Assembly: GCF_013416775.1 (NCBI RefSeq)
Contig: NZ_SZVI01000013.1
Coordinates: forward strand, 248,001 to 312,000
Direction: 5' to 3'
Length of the DNA: 64,000 bases
Source: Rhodoferax sp. BLA1
GTDB taxonomy: Bacteria > Pseudomonadota > Gammaproteobacteria > Burkholderiales > Burkholderiaceae_C
Position numbers and translations under genes: made by a program. The notes below the pieces were generated by a model. It did no database searches. It saw nothing but the letters and a program-made list of their open reading frames with translations, and was not told the DNA's origin. This document shows, in pieces, positions 18,975 through 28,148 of the stretch; within the stretch, counting starts at the first letter, position 1, and every line of letters begins with the position of its first letter.

Positions 18975-20504
18975 TCAGCTCGGGTCGGGCTCGCCGCTGG
19001 ACTGGGTCTGCGACTGTGCCTGCGCCGCATGGGCGGCGGCAGAACGGTCGTCCTCCAACACCCAGGTGTCCTTGGTGCCACCACCTTGCGAGGAGTTGAC
19101 CACCAGCGAGCCTTCTTTCAGCGCCACACGGGTCAGGCCACCCGGCACCATCTGCACAGATTTGCCGCTCAGCACATAGGGGCGCAGGTCAATGTGGCGT
19201 GGGGCAATGCCGCTCTCGACAAAGGTCGGGCAGCTCGACAGACTCAGCGTGGGCTGGGCGATGTACCCCGAGGGGTTGGCCATCACCGCTTTTTTGAAGT
19301 CTTCGACCTCGGCCTTGGTCGAGGCGGGGCCCACCAGCATGCCGTAGCCGCCCGCACCGTGCACCTCTTTGACCACCAGGTCCTTCATGTTGGCCAGCAC
19401 ATAAGCCAGGTCGTCCTTGTTGCGGCACATGTAGGTGGGCACATTGTTGAGGATCGGCTTTTCACCCAGGTAAAACTCGATCATCTTGGGCACATAGGGG
19501 TAGATCGACTTGTCGTCGGCGACACCCGTGCCGACCCCGTTGCAGATGCTCACATGGCCGGCCTTGTACACATCAAGCAGGCCGGCGCAGCCCAAGGTGG
19601 ACTTGGGTCGAAACACGGTGGGGTCCAAAAAGTCGTCATCCACACGGCGGTAGATCACATCCACCCGCTGCGGGCCCCGGGTGGTGCGCATGTAGCAAAA
19701 GTTGTCCTTGCAGAACAAGTCCTGGCCTTCCACCAGCTCGACCCCCATCTGCTGCGCCAGGAAGGCGTGTTCAAAATAGGCGCTGTTGTACATGCCGGGG
19801 GTGAGCACCACCACGGTGGGCTCGGCCGTGGTGGCCGGGCTGCTTTCACGCAGGGTTTCCAGCAGCAAGTCAGGATAGTGGGCAATCGGCGCCACCCGGT
19901 GTTTGTTGAACAGGTCGGGAAAAAGCCGCATCATCATTTTGCGGTCTTCGAGCATGTAACTCACACCGCTGGGCACCCGCAGGTTGTCTTCGAGCACGTA
20001 GTACTCACCTTTGCCCTGGGCGTCAGGTGCACGCACCATGTCGATGCCCGAAATCTGTGAATACACCTGGTTGGGCACATCCACACCCATCATCTGTGGG
20101 CGGAACTGGGCGTTTTGTTCAATCTGCTCGCGCGGAATGTGCCCGGCTTTCAGAATGTCTTGGTCGTGGTAGATGTCATGCAGAAAGCGGTTCAGCGCGT
20201 TGACACGTTGGGCCAGACCCGCCTCCAGCATGCGCCACTCGTTGGCTGGGACAATGCGCGGAATCAGGTCAAACGGGATCAGGCGCTCGGTGCCCGCACC
20301 GTCTTCATCCTTGTCGCCATACACCGCAAAGGTGATGCCGACACGGCGGAAGATCATCTCAGCTTCTTCACGGCGTTTGGCCATCATGTCGCCCGGCTGG
20401 CGGGCTAGCCATTCGTCGTAAATTTTGTAGTGATCGCGGATTTGCGCGCCATGGGTGAAGAACTCATAGGGCAATTGCGTGTACATCTCGTCGAATTTCT
20501 GCAT
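18975..20504 (-). CDS. Circularly permuted ATP-grasp protein (DUF404/DUF407)
   Basis: A 509-residue predicted ligase. Diagnostic blocks are IPFDLIPRIVPANEWRMLEA, ADLxP-like GEYYVLEDNLRVPSGVSYML, VVVLTPGMYNSAYFEHAFLA, EGQDLFCKDNFCYMRTT and VVKEVHGAGGYGMLVGP, the last being the glycine-rich ATP-binding loop of the permuted ATP-grasp fold. The family is predicted to form amide bonds with ATP. The ATG at 20504 has AGGAGAAG upstream; the frame upstream adds 14 residues without support. It heads the series ATP-grasp, alpha-E, GGDEF-EAL, HDOD. A transglutaminase-like gene often completes such clusters; here a different one (TgpA-like) lies 6 kb away. Confidence 0.9.
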   Translation of the reverse strand: MQKFDEMYTQLPYEFFTHGAQIRDHYKIYDEWLARQPGDMMAKRREEAEMIFRRVGITFAVYGDKDEDGAGTERLIPFDLIPRIVPANEWRMLEAGLAQRVNALNRFLHDIYHDQDILKAGHIPREQIEQNAQFRPQMMGVDVPNQVYSQISGIDMVRAPDAQGKGEYYVLEDNLRVPSGVSYMLEDRKMMMRLFPDLFNKHRVAPIAHYPDLLLETLRESSPATTAEPTVVVLTPGMYNSAYFEHAFLAQQMGVELVEGQDLFCKDNFCYMRTTRGPQRVDVIYRRVDDDFLDPTVFRPKSTLGCAGLLDVYKAGHVSICNGVGTGVADDKSIYPYVPKMIEFYLGEKPILNNVPTYMCRNKDDLAYVLANMKDLVVKEVHGAGGYGMLVGPASTKAEVEDFKKAVMANPSGYIAQPTLSLSSCPTFVESGIAPRHIDLRPYVLSGKSVQMVPGGLTRVALKEGSLVVNSSQGGGTKDTWVLEDDRSAAAHAAQAQSQTQSSGEPDPS

Positions 20505-20682
20505 GAATTTCTTCTCCTGAGCAAACGATAGCAAGCTTTGGGCCAATCACCGGGGCAGTTGCCCCAGCGGCACAGGTTTATTTATGCCCCTTGATCCTGT
20601 CGTCAGGCTTTCCCAGGCGCGGGCTCCAAACCTGGCAAGTCTCAAAAAAAGCAAGGTGTTGGCAAGTCAGCCATGCAGCATC

Positions 20683-23151
20683 TCAGGGCACCGGGTGGTG
20701 CCAATAATGCCGATCCACCTGACGCTGACAGCGCACAACCTGCGCCACCCACGACCGCCATGTCGCAGCACCACAATGGGGCGTATCAAACAGCTGGACA
20801 TCAAGCGTTTGATAACGCACCAAAACAGGGTGCGCCGGATGACCAAAGCGGTTTCTGTAACCCGCTTGCACCAGCGCAATGCGCGGTTGCACGGCTGTCA
20901 GAAAGGCCAAACTGCTGGAGGACTTGCTGCCGTGGTGCGGCACCAGCAGCACATCGGCGCGCAATGTGGACACGGCACCGGGCGGGCCACTGGCCAGCGC
21001 CTGCACCAATTGGGCCTCCTGCGGCTGCTCAATGTCTCCCGCCAGCAAGGCCGTCTGCTGGCCGTTGGTGATGCGCAGCACACAACTCAGGGCGTTGGGC
21101 TTGGTGAGCCGACCATAGTCGGCGGCCTGCGGGTGCAACACCTCAAAGTCCACCCTGTCCCACTGCCAGCGCTGGCCTGCCACACAGCGCTGGGCCGGGT
21201 CTGGTGTGACCAGGCCGTCCTCACCGGCCATCGAACTGATCAGCTGGGCCTGCGGCTGCATCGTCAACACCGCCTGGGCGCCACCGCTGTGATCGCTGTC
21301 GCGGTGGCTCAGCATCACGGTGTCGAGCCGCACTCCCAAAGCCCGCAGCAATGGCACCAGCACACGCTGGCCGGCATCACTCTCGCTGCTGAAGCGTGGG
21401 CCCGCGTCGTACAACAAAGTATGGTGCTGGGTGCGCACCAGCACCGCACTGCCCTGCCCGATGTCTGCAGCCAACAGCTCAAACTGACCAAGTGGCGGCC
21501 TGGGTGCCTGCCACAACAGCACCGGCAGCACCAGCGGCAGTGCGGCCAGACGCAGGCTCCAAGGCAGACGCAAGGCCAGCAACACACCTCCCAAGACCGC
21601 TGCCGCGCCAGCCCACCACGGTGCCTTGGCCACCCAGAGCACCGCCCACGGCCAGGCCGCAAGCCAGCGCAACACCTCGCCCAACAGGTCAATCACTCCA
21701 GCAGCCCAGGTCCACAAGCCGGGCACCACCACCCCGACCATGGCCAGCGGTGTCACCAGCAGCGTCACCAGCGGAATCGCCAACACATTCGCCAGCAAAC
21801 CCACCAGAGAGACCTGACCAAACAACAACAGGCTCAAGGGTGTGAGCGCCAGCGTGATCACCCATTGCTCCCGCAACATCGCAACAAATCGGTCTCTAGC
21901 CCTTTTATCGATTGGGCTGGTAGCTCCCGAATCTGAAGCAAACAACACACCCACCGCCACAAAACTCAGCCAGAAGCCCGCCTGCAACAGGGCCCACGGG
22001 TCGAGCACCACCACCATCAAACAGGCCAGCAGCCAGACCTGCGGCCATGGCCAGCGCAGACCCAGCAAACGCAAGACACCCACGGTGGCCAGCATCAGCA
22101 CCGTGCGTTGGGCGGGCACCCCCCAGCCGCTGAACAGGGCGTACAACGCCGCCAGCACCAAGCCACCGAGCAAGGCCGCGCTCGGTGCACTCAGCCACAG
22201 GCACAAGCGCGTGGAGCGCCGCCACACACCACCCACCAGCGCGGCGGCCAACCAGGCAAACATCGTGATATGCAGGCCAGAAATGCTCATCAAATGGGCC
22301 ACACCGGTGGCGCGAAACACATCCCAGTCAGAGCGCTCAATCGCGCCTTGGTCACCCGTGACCAAGGCCGCCAACACACCGGCAGCGCGTGGGTCGGGCA
22401 CCCTGGAAAAAATGGACGACCGCACCTGTTGACGCAAACGGTCCACCGGGTGCTGCCAGGTTTGCCCCAGACGCTGGGGCGGCGGGTCACGGCGGCCAGC
22501 GCGCACATAACCGATGGCCTGCACCCCCCGCTCCCACTGCCACAGCTCGTAGTCAAAGCCATGCGGGTTGAGGCCACCATGGGGCGCTTTGAGCCGCACA
22601 TTGAACTGCCAACGCTCACCCGCCTGCACCTCAGACGGTGTGCGTTGCACCTCCCCCGACGGATCACTCGCGCCATCCCCCTGGCCAAACACACCGCTGT
22701 ACCAGGCCAGCTCTAGGCGCTGCGGCAGCGCCACCGGCTGCCCATCGAGCCGGGCTGCGTCCTGCTCAAAACGAAAACGCAAACCCCCTTCAAAAGGCTG
22801 CGGCAAACCGGCCACCACACCGGTGAGCGCGATGTCACGTCCCTCCAGCGCTGGCGCCAAGGCCGAGTCGACAAACAGCGTGGCACGCCAGCCGGTGACA
22901 CCCACCGCCAACACCGCAAAAGCCAGGCAAGTGGCGAGCGCCACCGCGCGCCCATATGCTTTTAAATATATAGCTATCAGCCCATATCCTATAAGAGCCA
23001 GAAGCACAAAAAGCATATAAATGGCAGACGGCCACAGTGCCGCCTGCTGCAGCTGCAGGGCGCTGCCCGCCAGGATCCCCAAGAGCGCAGGCGTCAAGCC
23101 CGGCAGACGCTGCGCTGTCGTGTGGTGAGAAGGGCCATGAAGCTCGGGCAT
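20683..23151 (-). CDS. comEC: ComEC/Rec2 DNA uptake channel
   Basis: An 822-residue inner-membrane protein that carries single-stranded DNA into the cytoplasm during natural transformation. The order is standard: N-terminal helices and DUF4131-like region, the Competence domain (GVAHLMSISGLHITMFAW, PAQRTVLMLATVGVLRLL), then a C-terminal metallo-beta-lactamase domain (LLAADIGQGSAVLVRT, VMLSHRDSDHSGG, LVPHHGSKSSSS). The lactamase HxDxDH-type motif is SHRDSDH. Two palindromic elements lie in the gene without breaking it: one encodes part of a helix at residues 50-61, the other a loop at about 409-420. Start ATG at 23151. Confidence 0.93.
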   Translation of the reverse strand: MPELHGPSHHTTAQRLPGLTPALLGILAGSALQLQQAALWPSAIYMLFVLLALIGYGLIAIYLKAYGRAVALATCLAFAVLAVGVTGWRATLFVDSALAPALEGRDIALTGVVAGLPQPFEGGLRFRFEQDAARLDGQPVALPQRLELAWYSGVFGQGDGASDPSGEVQRTPSEVQAGERWQFNVRLKAPHGGLNPHGFDYELWQWERGVQAIGYVRAGRRDPPPQRLGQTWQHPVDRLRQQVRSSIFSRVPDPRAAGVLAALVTGDQGAIERSDWDVFRATGVAHLMSISGLHITMFAWLAAALVGGVWRRSTRLCLWLSAPSAALLGGLVLAALYALFSGWGVPAQRTVLMLATVGVLRLLGLRWPWPQVWLLACLMVVVLDPWALLQAGFWLSFVAVGVLFASDSGATSPIDKRARDRFVAMLREQWVITLALTPLSLLLFGQVSLVGLLANVLAIPLVTLLVTPLAMVGVVVPGLWTWAAGVIDLLGEVLRWLAAWPWAVLWVAKAPWWAGAAAVLGGVLLALRLPWSLRLAALPLVLPVLLWQAPRPPLGQFELLAADIGQGSAVLVRTQHHTLLYDAGPRFSSESDAGQRVLVPLLRALGVRLDTVMLSHRDSDHSGGAQAVLTMQPQAQLISSMAGEDGLVTPDPAQRCVAGQRWQWDRVDFEVLHPQAADYGRLTKPNALSCVLRITNGQQTALLAGDIEQPQEAQLVQALASGPPGAVSTLRADVLLVPHHGSKSSSSLAFLTAVQPRIALVQAGYRNRFGHPAHPVLVRYQTLDVQLFDTPHCGAATWRSWVAQVVRCQRQVDRHYWHHPVP
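21891..21926 (-). repeat. Dispersed palindromic element, copy 6 (comEC, loop)
   Basis: On the plus strand GGTCTCTAGCCCTTTTATCG followed by ATTGGGCTGGTAGCT is the reverse complement of the consensus. ComEC is read on the minus strand, so this copy is translated in sense and gives GATSPIDKRARD, a short hydrophilic stretch between helices. Confidence 0.8.
22969..23003 (+). repeat. Dispersed palindromic element, copy 7 (comEC, membrane helix)
   Basis: TATAGCTATCAGCCCATATCC then TATAAGAGCCAGAAG follows the consensus with decay, and the outer TGCTTTTAAATA block is present just before it. It is translated in antisense and encodes LALIGYGLIAIYLK, a hydrophobic segment within the N-terminal membrane region. 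Confidence 0.65.
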
Positions 23152-23177
23152 GCCAAGATGCTAACGCCCGGCCTGCG

Positions 23178-24602
23178 TTAAAACAGCTTTAGCCCCTTGA
23201 GCATCACGATCAAGATCAAGGCTGGCGACACATAACGCAGCAAGAAAAACACCACGCGGACCAGTTGTTGGTTGTGCAACTGGCCTTGGTTGCTCATAGC
23301 TTGGCTGAACTTGTCCAACCCCCAGGCCCAGCCGACAAACAAGGCAATGAAAATGCCGCCAATCGGCAGGATGATGTTGGACGAGACAAAGTCAGCCAAA
23401 TCAAACGCCGTCAAACCAAACAGCTTGAAATCAGCCAGCGTGCTGTTGCTCAGGGCACTGGCCGAGCCCAGAACCACCAGCAAAGCAATGGTCAACAGCG
23501 TGGCTTTCGGGCGCGACAACCCCATACGCTCATGCAGAATCACCACCGGCACCTCCATCAGCGACAACATGGCACCGGTGGCAGCAATGGAGGCCAGCAC
23601 AAAGAAAACCACCATCAAGCCCTGCCCCATCGGAATCTGGGAAAACACCGCCGGAATCGTGATGAACACCAAGGCGGGTCCGGCCGTGGGTTCAAAACCA
23701 AAGGTGAACACCGCCGGAAAAATGGCGATACCAGCCAGCATCGAGATACACAAATCCGCCGCCATAACACGCACCGTGGTGAGCGGGATGTTCTGATCGT
23801 CACGGAAATAACTGCCATAGGTCATCATGGTGCCCATGCCAATCGACAGCTTGAAAAAGGCCAGCCCCATGGCGGTCAGCACCACCGAGGCGGTGATTTT
23901 GCTGAAATCGGGCTGGAACAAAAAGGCCAGGCCCTCCAACGCCTTGTCCAGGGTCAGACTGACGGCACACAACAACACCAGCAGCAGCAACAGGATCGGC
24001 ATCAGCTTCTTGGTCATGGCCTCAATGCCCTTGGTGACCCCCATCAGCAAGATGCCACCAATAAACACCAGCACCGCCCACTGCCACAACAGCGATTGCA
24101 GCGGGTCACTGATCAAGGCGCCAAACGCGGCCTCGGTCACCTTCGGGTCACTGCTGAGGATGGCGCCACTCAACGCCTTGACCACATAGGCAAAAACCCA
24201 GGCGACCACTTCGGAATAAAACGACAAAATCAAAAAGGCGCCCAACATACCCGCCGCACCAATCAACCACCAGGGCTGACCTTTGGGTGCCAAAGCCTGC
24301 AAGGTGGAAATCGGGTTGGCCTTGCCCACACGCCCGAGTGAGATCTCGGCCATCATCACCGGCAAGCCAACCAGCAGGGTGGCCAGCACATACACCAGCA
24401 AAAAGCCAGCCCCCCCATTGGCGCCAGTCAGGTACGGGAACTTCCAGATGTTGCCCAGACCCACCGCCGAACCCAGCGTGGCCGCCAGCACACCAAAGCC
24501 GGTGCTGAAACCAACACGCGCAAGCCCAGACTTGGAAACCAGAGCAGAACTGGGGGCTGCCCCATCGGGCGTGATCAAATGGCTATTTTTATGACGTGAC
24601 AT
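23178..24602 (-). CDS. Sodium-dependent transporter, NSS/SNF family
   Basis: A 474-residue secondary transporter with about 12 hydrophobic helices, of the LeuT-like neurotransmitter:sodium symporter family. The conserved first helix GSAVGLGNIWKFPYLTGANGGAGF contains the unwound sodium- and substrate-binding stretch; AEISLGRVG and SIGMGTMMTYGSYF are also family blocks. Substrates are usually amino acids; none can be assigned. The ATG at 24602 (MSRHKNS) gives a normal cytoplasmic N-terminus. The gene is separated from comEC by 26 bp on the same strand, and its 335-bp upstream region contains two hairpins but no riboswitch I recognise. Confidence 0.9.
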   Translation of the reverse strand: MSRHKNSHLITPDGAAPSSALVSKSGLARVGFSTGFGVLAATLGSAVGLGNIWKFPYLTGANGGAGFLLVYVLATLLVGLPVMMAEISLGRVGKANPISTLQALAPKGQPWWLIGAAGMLGAFLILSFYSEVVAWVFAYVVKALSGAILSSDPKVTEAAFGALISDPLQSLLWQWAVLVFIGGILLMGVTKGIEAMTKKLMPILLLLLVLLCAVSLTLDKALEGLAFLFQPDFSKITASVVLTAMGLAFFKLSIGMGTMMTYGSYFRDDQNIPLTTVRVMAADLCISMLAGIAIFPAVFTFGFEPTAGPALVFITIPAVFSQIPMGQGLMVVFFVLASIAATGAMLSLMEVPVVILHERMGLSRPKATLLTIALLVVLGSASALSNSTLADFKLFGLTAFDLADFVSSNIILPIGGIFIALFVGWAWGLDKFSQAMSNQGQLHNQQLVRVVFFLLRYVSPALILIVMLKGLKLF

Positions 24603-24937
24603 AGAGACACACCGCAAAGGTGCTGCAAAAAGAAATAACGCTCAGGGCTTCGTGCAAAGCTCACACGGCCCAGGACCAGGTTTTGGTTGCCAGCGGCAGA
24701 CCACAACAAATGACAGTCTGAAGCCCCAGGATAAAACCCCTGGCGCCACGTCCTCCTCTCTATCTCTGCAACCCTTATCACGTCATCTCGATGCTCCATG
24801 GTGGCCAAGGGGAAACATGCCGACCACACGCAGCAACACAGATTACTTCTTCAAACCATGTACCCATGACGACACAGGCCACCACCGGTGCAAAAAAAAA
24901 CCTGCTAGTTTTAAAACAGCAGGTTTTTTGAATGACT
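24603..24937. other. Gene-free stretch upstream of the NSS transporter
   Basis: No coding frame with support is seen. Two inverted repeats could fold in the transporter leader: CAGAC/GTCTG at 24697-24720 and CCAGG/CCTGG at 24726-24743. I compared it by eye with glycine, TPP and SAM aptamers and found no match. The tRNA-His terminator lies at the right end. Confidence 0.4.
24892..24923 (-). terminator. Rho-independent terminator of tRNA-His
   Basis: Read on the minus strand, CCTGCT, a short A/T-rich stretch and AGCAGG form a hairpin whose stem is extended by GTTTT/AAAAC pairing, followed by nine T residues. It lies 15 bases past the tRNA 3' end. The T-run on the opposite strand is also present, so it may work in both directions. 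Confidence 0.8.
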
Positions 24938-25014
24938 TGGGGTGGCTGATGGGGCTCGAACCCACGACAACAGGAATCACAATCCTGGACTCTACCAACT
25001 GAGCTACAGCCACC
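24938..25014 (-). tRNA. tRNA-His (GTG anticodon)
   Basis: The minus strand folds into a full cloverleaf: acceptor GTGGCTG/CAGCCAC, D arm with AGCTCAGTTGGTAGAG, anticodon stem CAGGA/TCCTG with loop TTGTGAT (anticodon GTG), and T arm with GGTTCGAGCCC. The extra G at position -1 opposite a C discriminator is the identity mark of tRNA-His. The CCA end is encoded. No integrated element is seen next to it. Confidence 0.95.
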
Positions 25015-25204
25015 GTGCCCAAAATTATAACATCACGTCACGGTCAAAATGCGGCGCGCTTGAATCCCAAAGCGAGACAGGGCCATTAACTTTCGATGGC
25101 CCCGCTGTGAGGACAACACAGTGCCTATGCAGACCCGCATGTTTTTGCACGCCTACCGAGAACACCTAACAACTGCGACAAAAAAACGATGGGCCAAAGC
25201 CGTA

Positions 25205-25573
25205 TCAACGCGGCGTGATACGTTTGGGCTCGACATCCGTGACTGCCGTCACATCCGTCACCTCAGCATCGACCACGTTGTCCGCTCTGGCTGCCGCCCC
25301 GCCAGGCTGACCAAAGCCGCCCTGGTTAAAGCGTTGCCACATGGCCTGCCGATTCATCTGAAACGTCCATGGGCTCACCGGCTGGCCGGTCAACTTGGCC
25401 CACAACGCACGCAACAGCCACAGGATCAGGAACAAAAAGCCAGCGGCCAGCAGGCTGGCAAAAAACACCAGACCGGCCAGCAGCAAACCCACACGCACAA
25501 TAAAACCCAGTAGTTTCAACAACACATCACTCAAAACATTGCTCCTTGTGAACCGTTCAGTTGGGGCGCTCAT
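25205..25573 (-). CDS. Small membrane protein of unknown function
   Basis: I do not recognise a family. The 122-residue product has two adjacent hydrophobic segments (about residues 14-30 and 34-52, LLGFIVRVGLLLAGLVFF and LLAAGFLFLILWLLRALW), a central region with PWTFQMNRQAMWQRFNQGG, and a valine/threonine/aspartate-rich tail. AAGGGG directly precedes the ATG at 25573. It is immediately downstream of the DinG-like helicase gene on the same strand (70 bp). Codon use is like the neighbours, and the hydrophobic plus charged layout suggests a real inner-membrane protein rather than noise. Confidence 0.65.
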   Translation of the reverse strand: MSAPTERFTRSNVLSDVLLKLLGFIVRVGLLLAGLVFFASLLAAGFLFLILWLLRALWAKLTGQPVSPWTFQMNRQAMWQRFNQGGFGQPGGAAARADNVVDAEVTDVTAVTDVEPKRITPR

Positions 25574-25642
25574 CCCCTTTTGCAAGCCACTTTACCTCGC
25601 CGATACAAGCCACCACACTCTGTGGCACAAGCGCTTTTTTCT

Positions 25643-27823
25643 TCAAAGCGACCCGGCAACGGCTTGCGTCTGCCCGCGCACCCGGCGCAGCACCGCATAG
25701 GGCGGCAAGCCCTGCAACATGCGCCTGCCATAGGCGGTGGACAGCAGGCGTTTGTCGTAACACACCACCCTCGCTTGATCGTCTTCGGTGCGGATGGCGC
25801 GCCCCGTCCACTGCAGCAGGCGGATGCCGGTGGCGGGCACGACCAGTTCAGAAAACGGGTCACGCCCTTCGCGTTTGAGCCACTCAGAGCGAGCCTCTTC
25901 CACCGGGTCAGACGGCGACGCAAACGGCAGCTTGGTGATGAACACCGTTTCACACAACTGTCCGGGTAAATCCAGCCCCTCACCAAACGACTGCATCCCA
26001 AAAATCACCGAGGGCTGGCCCGACTCCACGCGCGCCGTATGGGTGCCCAGCAAGCGCGCGCGCGACAACTGGCCCTGCACCAGCACTACACCCAACAGCG
26101 CAGCGTCCAGCGCGTCCACTGCGGCTTTCATCTGCACGCGTGAGGTGAACAACACCAATGCCCCGTGCGTCACCTCATGCAGATCTGCCTGCAAGGCGGC
26201 CACCATCTCGCGTGTGAAACTCTCCACCTGGCGCGGGTCGGCCACGGTGTCGACCACCAGCAACTGGCCCTGCTGGCGGTAGTCAAACGGACTGTCCACC
26301 GCCAGCGTACTGACGTGGTCGAGTTGATCGAGCCCTGTTTCTGCCAAAAAATAGTCAAAACTTCCACAACTGGTGAGGGACGCCGAGGTCACCACCGCAC
26401 CACGCACCTGCCGCCATAAATGTTGGCGCAGCAGGCTACCGGGCACGATCGGGCAGGCATGGGCACTCAGCGACACCAGGCCGCTGCTGGTGTCGGACTT
26501 GAGCCACTTGGCCATCGGCTGTGCTTCATGCGCCAACAGCATGGCGGAGGTGCCCAGCACACTGTTGAGCTTGGGTGCCATCTGGCCCAGCTTGGCGTAC
26601 TGCACCGAGTTCTGCGCGGCCTGTGTCGGGTCTTCCTTGGCGCGGAGTTTGAGTTCGGCACCGAGCGCTTCAAGCACGTCCGACAACCCCTTGGCGTGGC
26701 CGTGGATCAGGGTCATCGGTTCCACAAAGGCGTCGGGTAGGATACCGTCCGGAAATCGGTGCACGATGTCGTAACTGGCAGTCACACCACGCAGCAAATC
26801 CATCGCAATGCGGCCTGCGTCCAGCAGCGCGGTCTTGAGTTGCTGGGCCAGGGTGGTCACATCCTGCTCGACCGCCACACCCATTTTTTCAGCCACTTCG
26901 TGCAGGATTTTGGGCAGCTTGTCGAGCCAGCGCAGACCGGTCAGGTCCATCGCACCAGAGAACTGGTCGAGGGCCACCGCAGGCAGATGGTGGCCTTCGT
27001 CAAACACCACCAGGCAGTTGTCAAGTTCGGGCAGCGCTTTCATGCCGAGCGAGGCCAGCACCAGGTCATGGTTGGCCACAATCACCTGGGCCTGTGCGAG
27101 CAAGGTGCGCGCGTTGTAGTAACTGCAGTTGCGAAACAGCGGGCAGTGGCGTGCGGTGCAGGTGTGGCGCTCGGCCGCCACCGTGGACCAGTCGCGCGGG
27201 TCGGGTTGTTCGGCCAGGCTGTCGCGGTCACCATCCCAGCGGCCAGCGGCCAGCGCATTGGCCAGGGTGTCGTACAGGGCCATACGCCGCTCTTCGGGAG
27301 CTTGCCAGTCTTGGCCTTTGAGCTGTTTGGCGTACGCGGTGGGTGGTGGTGGCGCGTCTTCGTCCACCCCAAATAACTCGCTGCTGTCGTCCTCTCCGGC
27401 ACCTGCCAGGCGCTCGAGCTTGAGTTTGCAGACATAACGGCCTCGGCCTTTGGCCAGCGCGTAGACAAAAGGCGTGTCCAGCGCTGCCGCCAGCGCGGGC
27501 AGATCTTTGGTCATGAGCTGCTCTTGCAGCGCCACCGTGGCGGTGGACACAACCACCCGGGTTTTGCGTGCCAGCGCCATCGCCACCGTGGTGGACAGGT
27601 ACGCCGCCGATTTACCGACGCCAGTACCAGCCTGGATCACCGCAATGGCTTTTTCGGGGTCAGCATGCTCACCGAGGGTGACGTTGTGCAAGGCGGTGGC
27701 AATACGTTGGGCCATCTCACGCTGGCCGGGCCGGGACCGAAACGCCGAGGTGCTGGCGACCATCTGGTCAAACGCGGCCAGCGACAGCGCTGCCAAGGGC
27801 TGATCACTCAAAGCGCCACTCAC
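25643..27823 (-). CDS. DinG-like ATP-dependent DNA helicase (Rad3/XPD type)
   Basis: A ~726-residue superfamily 2 helicase. Walker A is IQAGTGVGKSAAYL, the Walker B box is VVFDEGHHLP (DEGH instead of DEAH), and four cysteines for an iron-sulfur cluster appear as YVCKLKL and HTCTARHCPLFRNC, as in DinG/XPD proteins. Motifs V-VI are seen near GMQSFGEGLDLPG and QWTGRAIRTEDD. Such enzymes unwind forked DNA, D-loops, R-loops or G-quadruplexes 5' to 3'. I prefer the GTG at 27823 because GGTGGG lies just upstream; a TTG at 27847 is the alternative. Confidence 0.88.
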   Translation of the reverse strand: MSGALSDQPLAALSLAAFDQMVASTSAFRSRPGQREMAQRIATALHNVTLGEHADPEKAIAVIQAGTGVGKSAAYLSTTVAMALARKTRVVVSTATVALQEQLMTKDLPALAAALDTPFVYALAKGRGRYVCKLKLERLAGAGEDDSSELFGVDEDAPPPPTAYAKQLKGQDWQAPEERRMALYDTLANALAAGRWDGDRDSLAEQPDPRDWSTVAAERHTCTARHCPLFRNCSYYNARTLLAQAQVIVANHDLVLASLGMKALPELDNCLVVFDEGHHLPAVALDQFSGAMDLTGLRWLDKLPKILHEVAEKMGVAVEQDVTTLAQQLKTALLDAGRIAMDLLRGVTASYDIVHRFPDGILPDAFVEPMTLIHGHAKGLSDVLEALGAELKLRAKEDPTQAAQNSVQYAKLGQMAPKLNSVLGTSAMLLAHEAQPMAKWLKSDTSSGLVSLSAHACPIVPGSLLRQHLWRQVRGAVVTSASLTSCGSFDYFLAETGLDQLDHVSTLAVDSPFDYRQQGQLLVVDTVADPRQVESFTREMVAALQADLHEVTHGALVLFTSRVQMKAAVDALDAALLGVVLVQGQLSRARLLGTHTARVESGQPSVIFGMQSFGEGLDLPGQLCETVFITKLPFASPSDPVEEARSEWLKREGRDPFSELVVPATGIRLLQWTGRAIRTEDDQARVVCYDKRLLSTAYGRRMLQGLPPYAVLRRVRGQTQAVAGSL

Positions 27824-28148
27824 CCGCACCCACCGTGGAAGCCTCAACAGCCTGCCACAGACAGCGCAACATGGGTATTTTTTTAATATAAATCATAGGC
27901 TTATGCCTAAACCAAGCTTCTGGCTCAGGCGCCAATGATTGTATCTGGCACGACGTCGCCCCTCGTGATGCACACCAAGACGGCCTTCACAGGTATGCCA
28001 TCCAGGGCCATAAGCCAATAACCGGATCAGCGCAAGGTTGGCAACTCGCTACGCCGCATAGGCAAACGGTGGCTGCGGCCCCCGTATTGTCATGAACTAG
28101 ACAGCGTTACCAAAGATACCCAACACCAGGTGTTGGCACCCAAAGGAT
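27824..28148. other. Gene-free stretch between dinG-like gene and ackA
   Basis: About 325 bp without a supported gene. It holds an A/T-rich tract with a small hairpin TAGGC/GCCTA at 27896-27909 and a perfect hairpin CCAACACC-A-GGTGTTGG at 28120-28136 just beyond the ackA stop codon, which has no T-run but may mark the end of the ackA transcript. Confidence 0.4.

Noticed and set aside
24603-24743. Glycine riboswitch upstream of the NSS transporter
   Set aside because: The conserved glycine aptamer core sequences are absent on the minus strand.
24938-25014. Integrated element at tRNA-His
   Set aside because: No integrase gene or repeated tRNA 3' end was found nearby.
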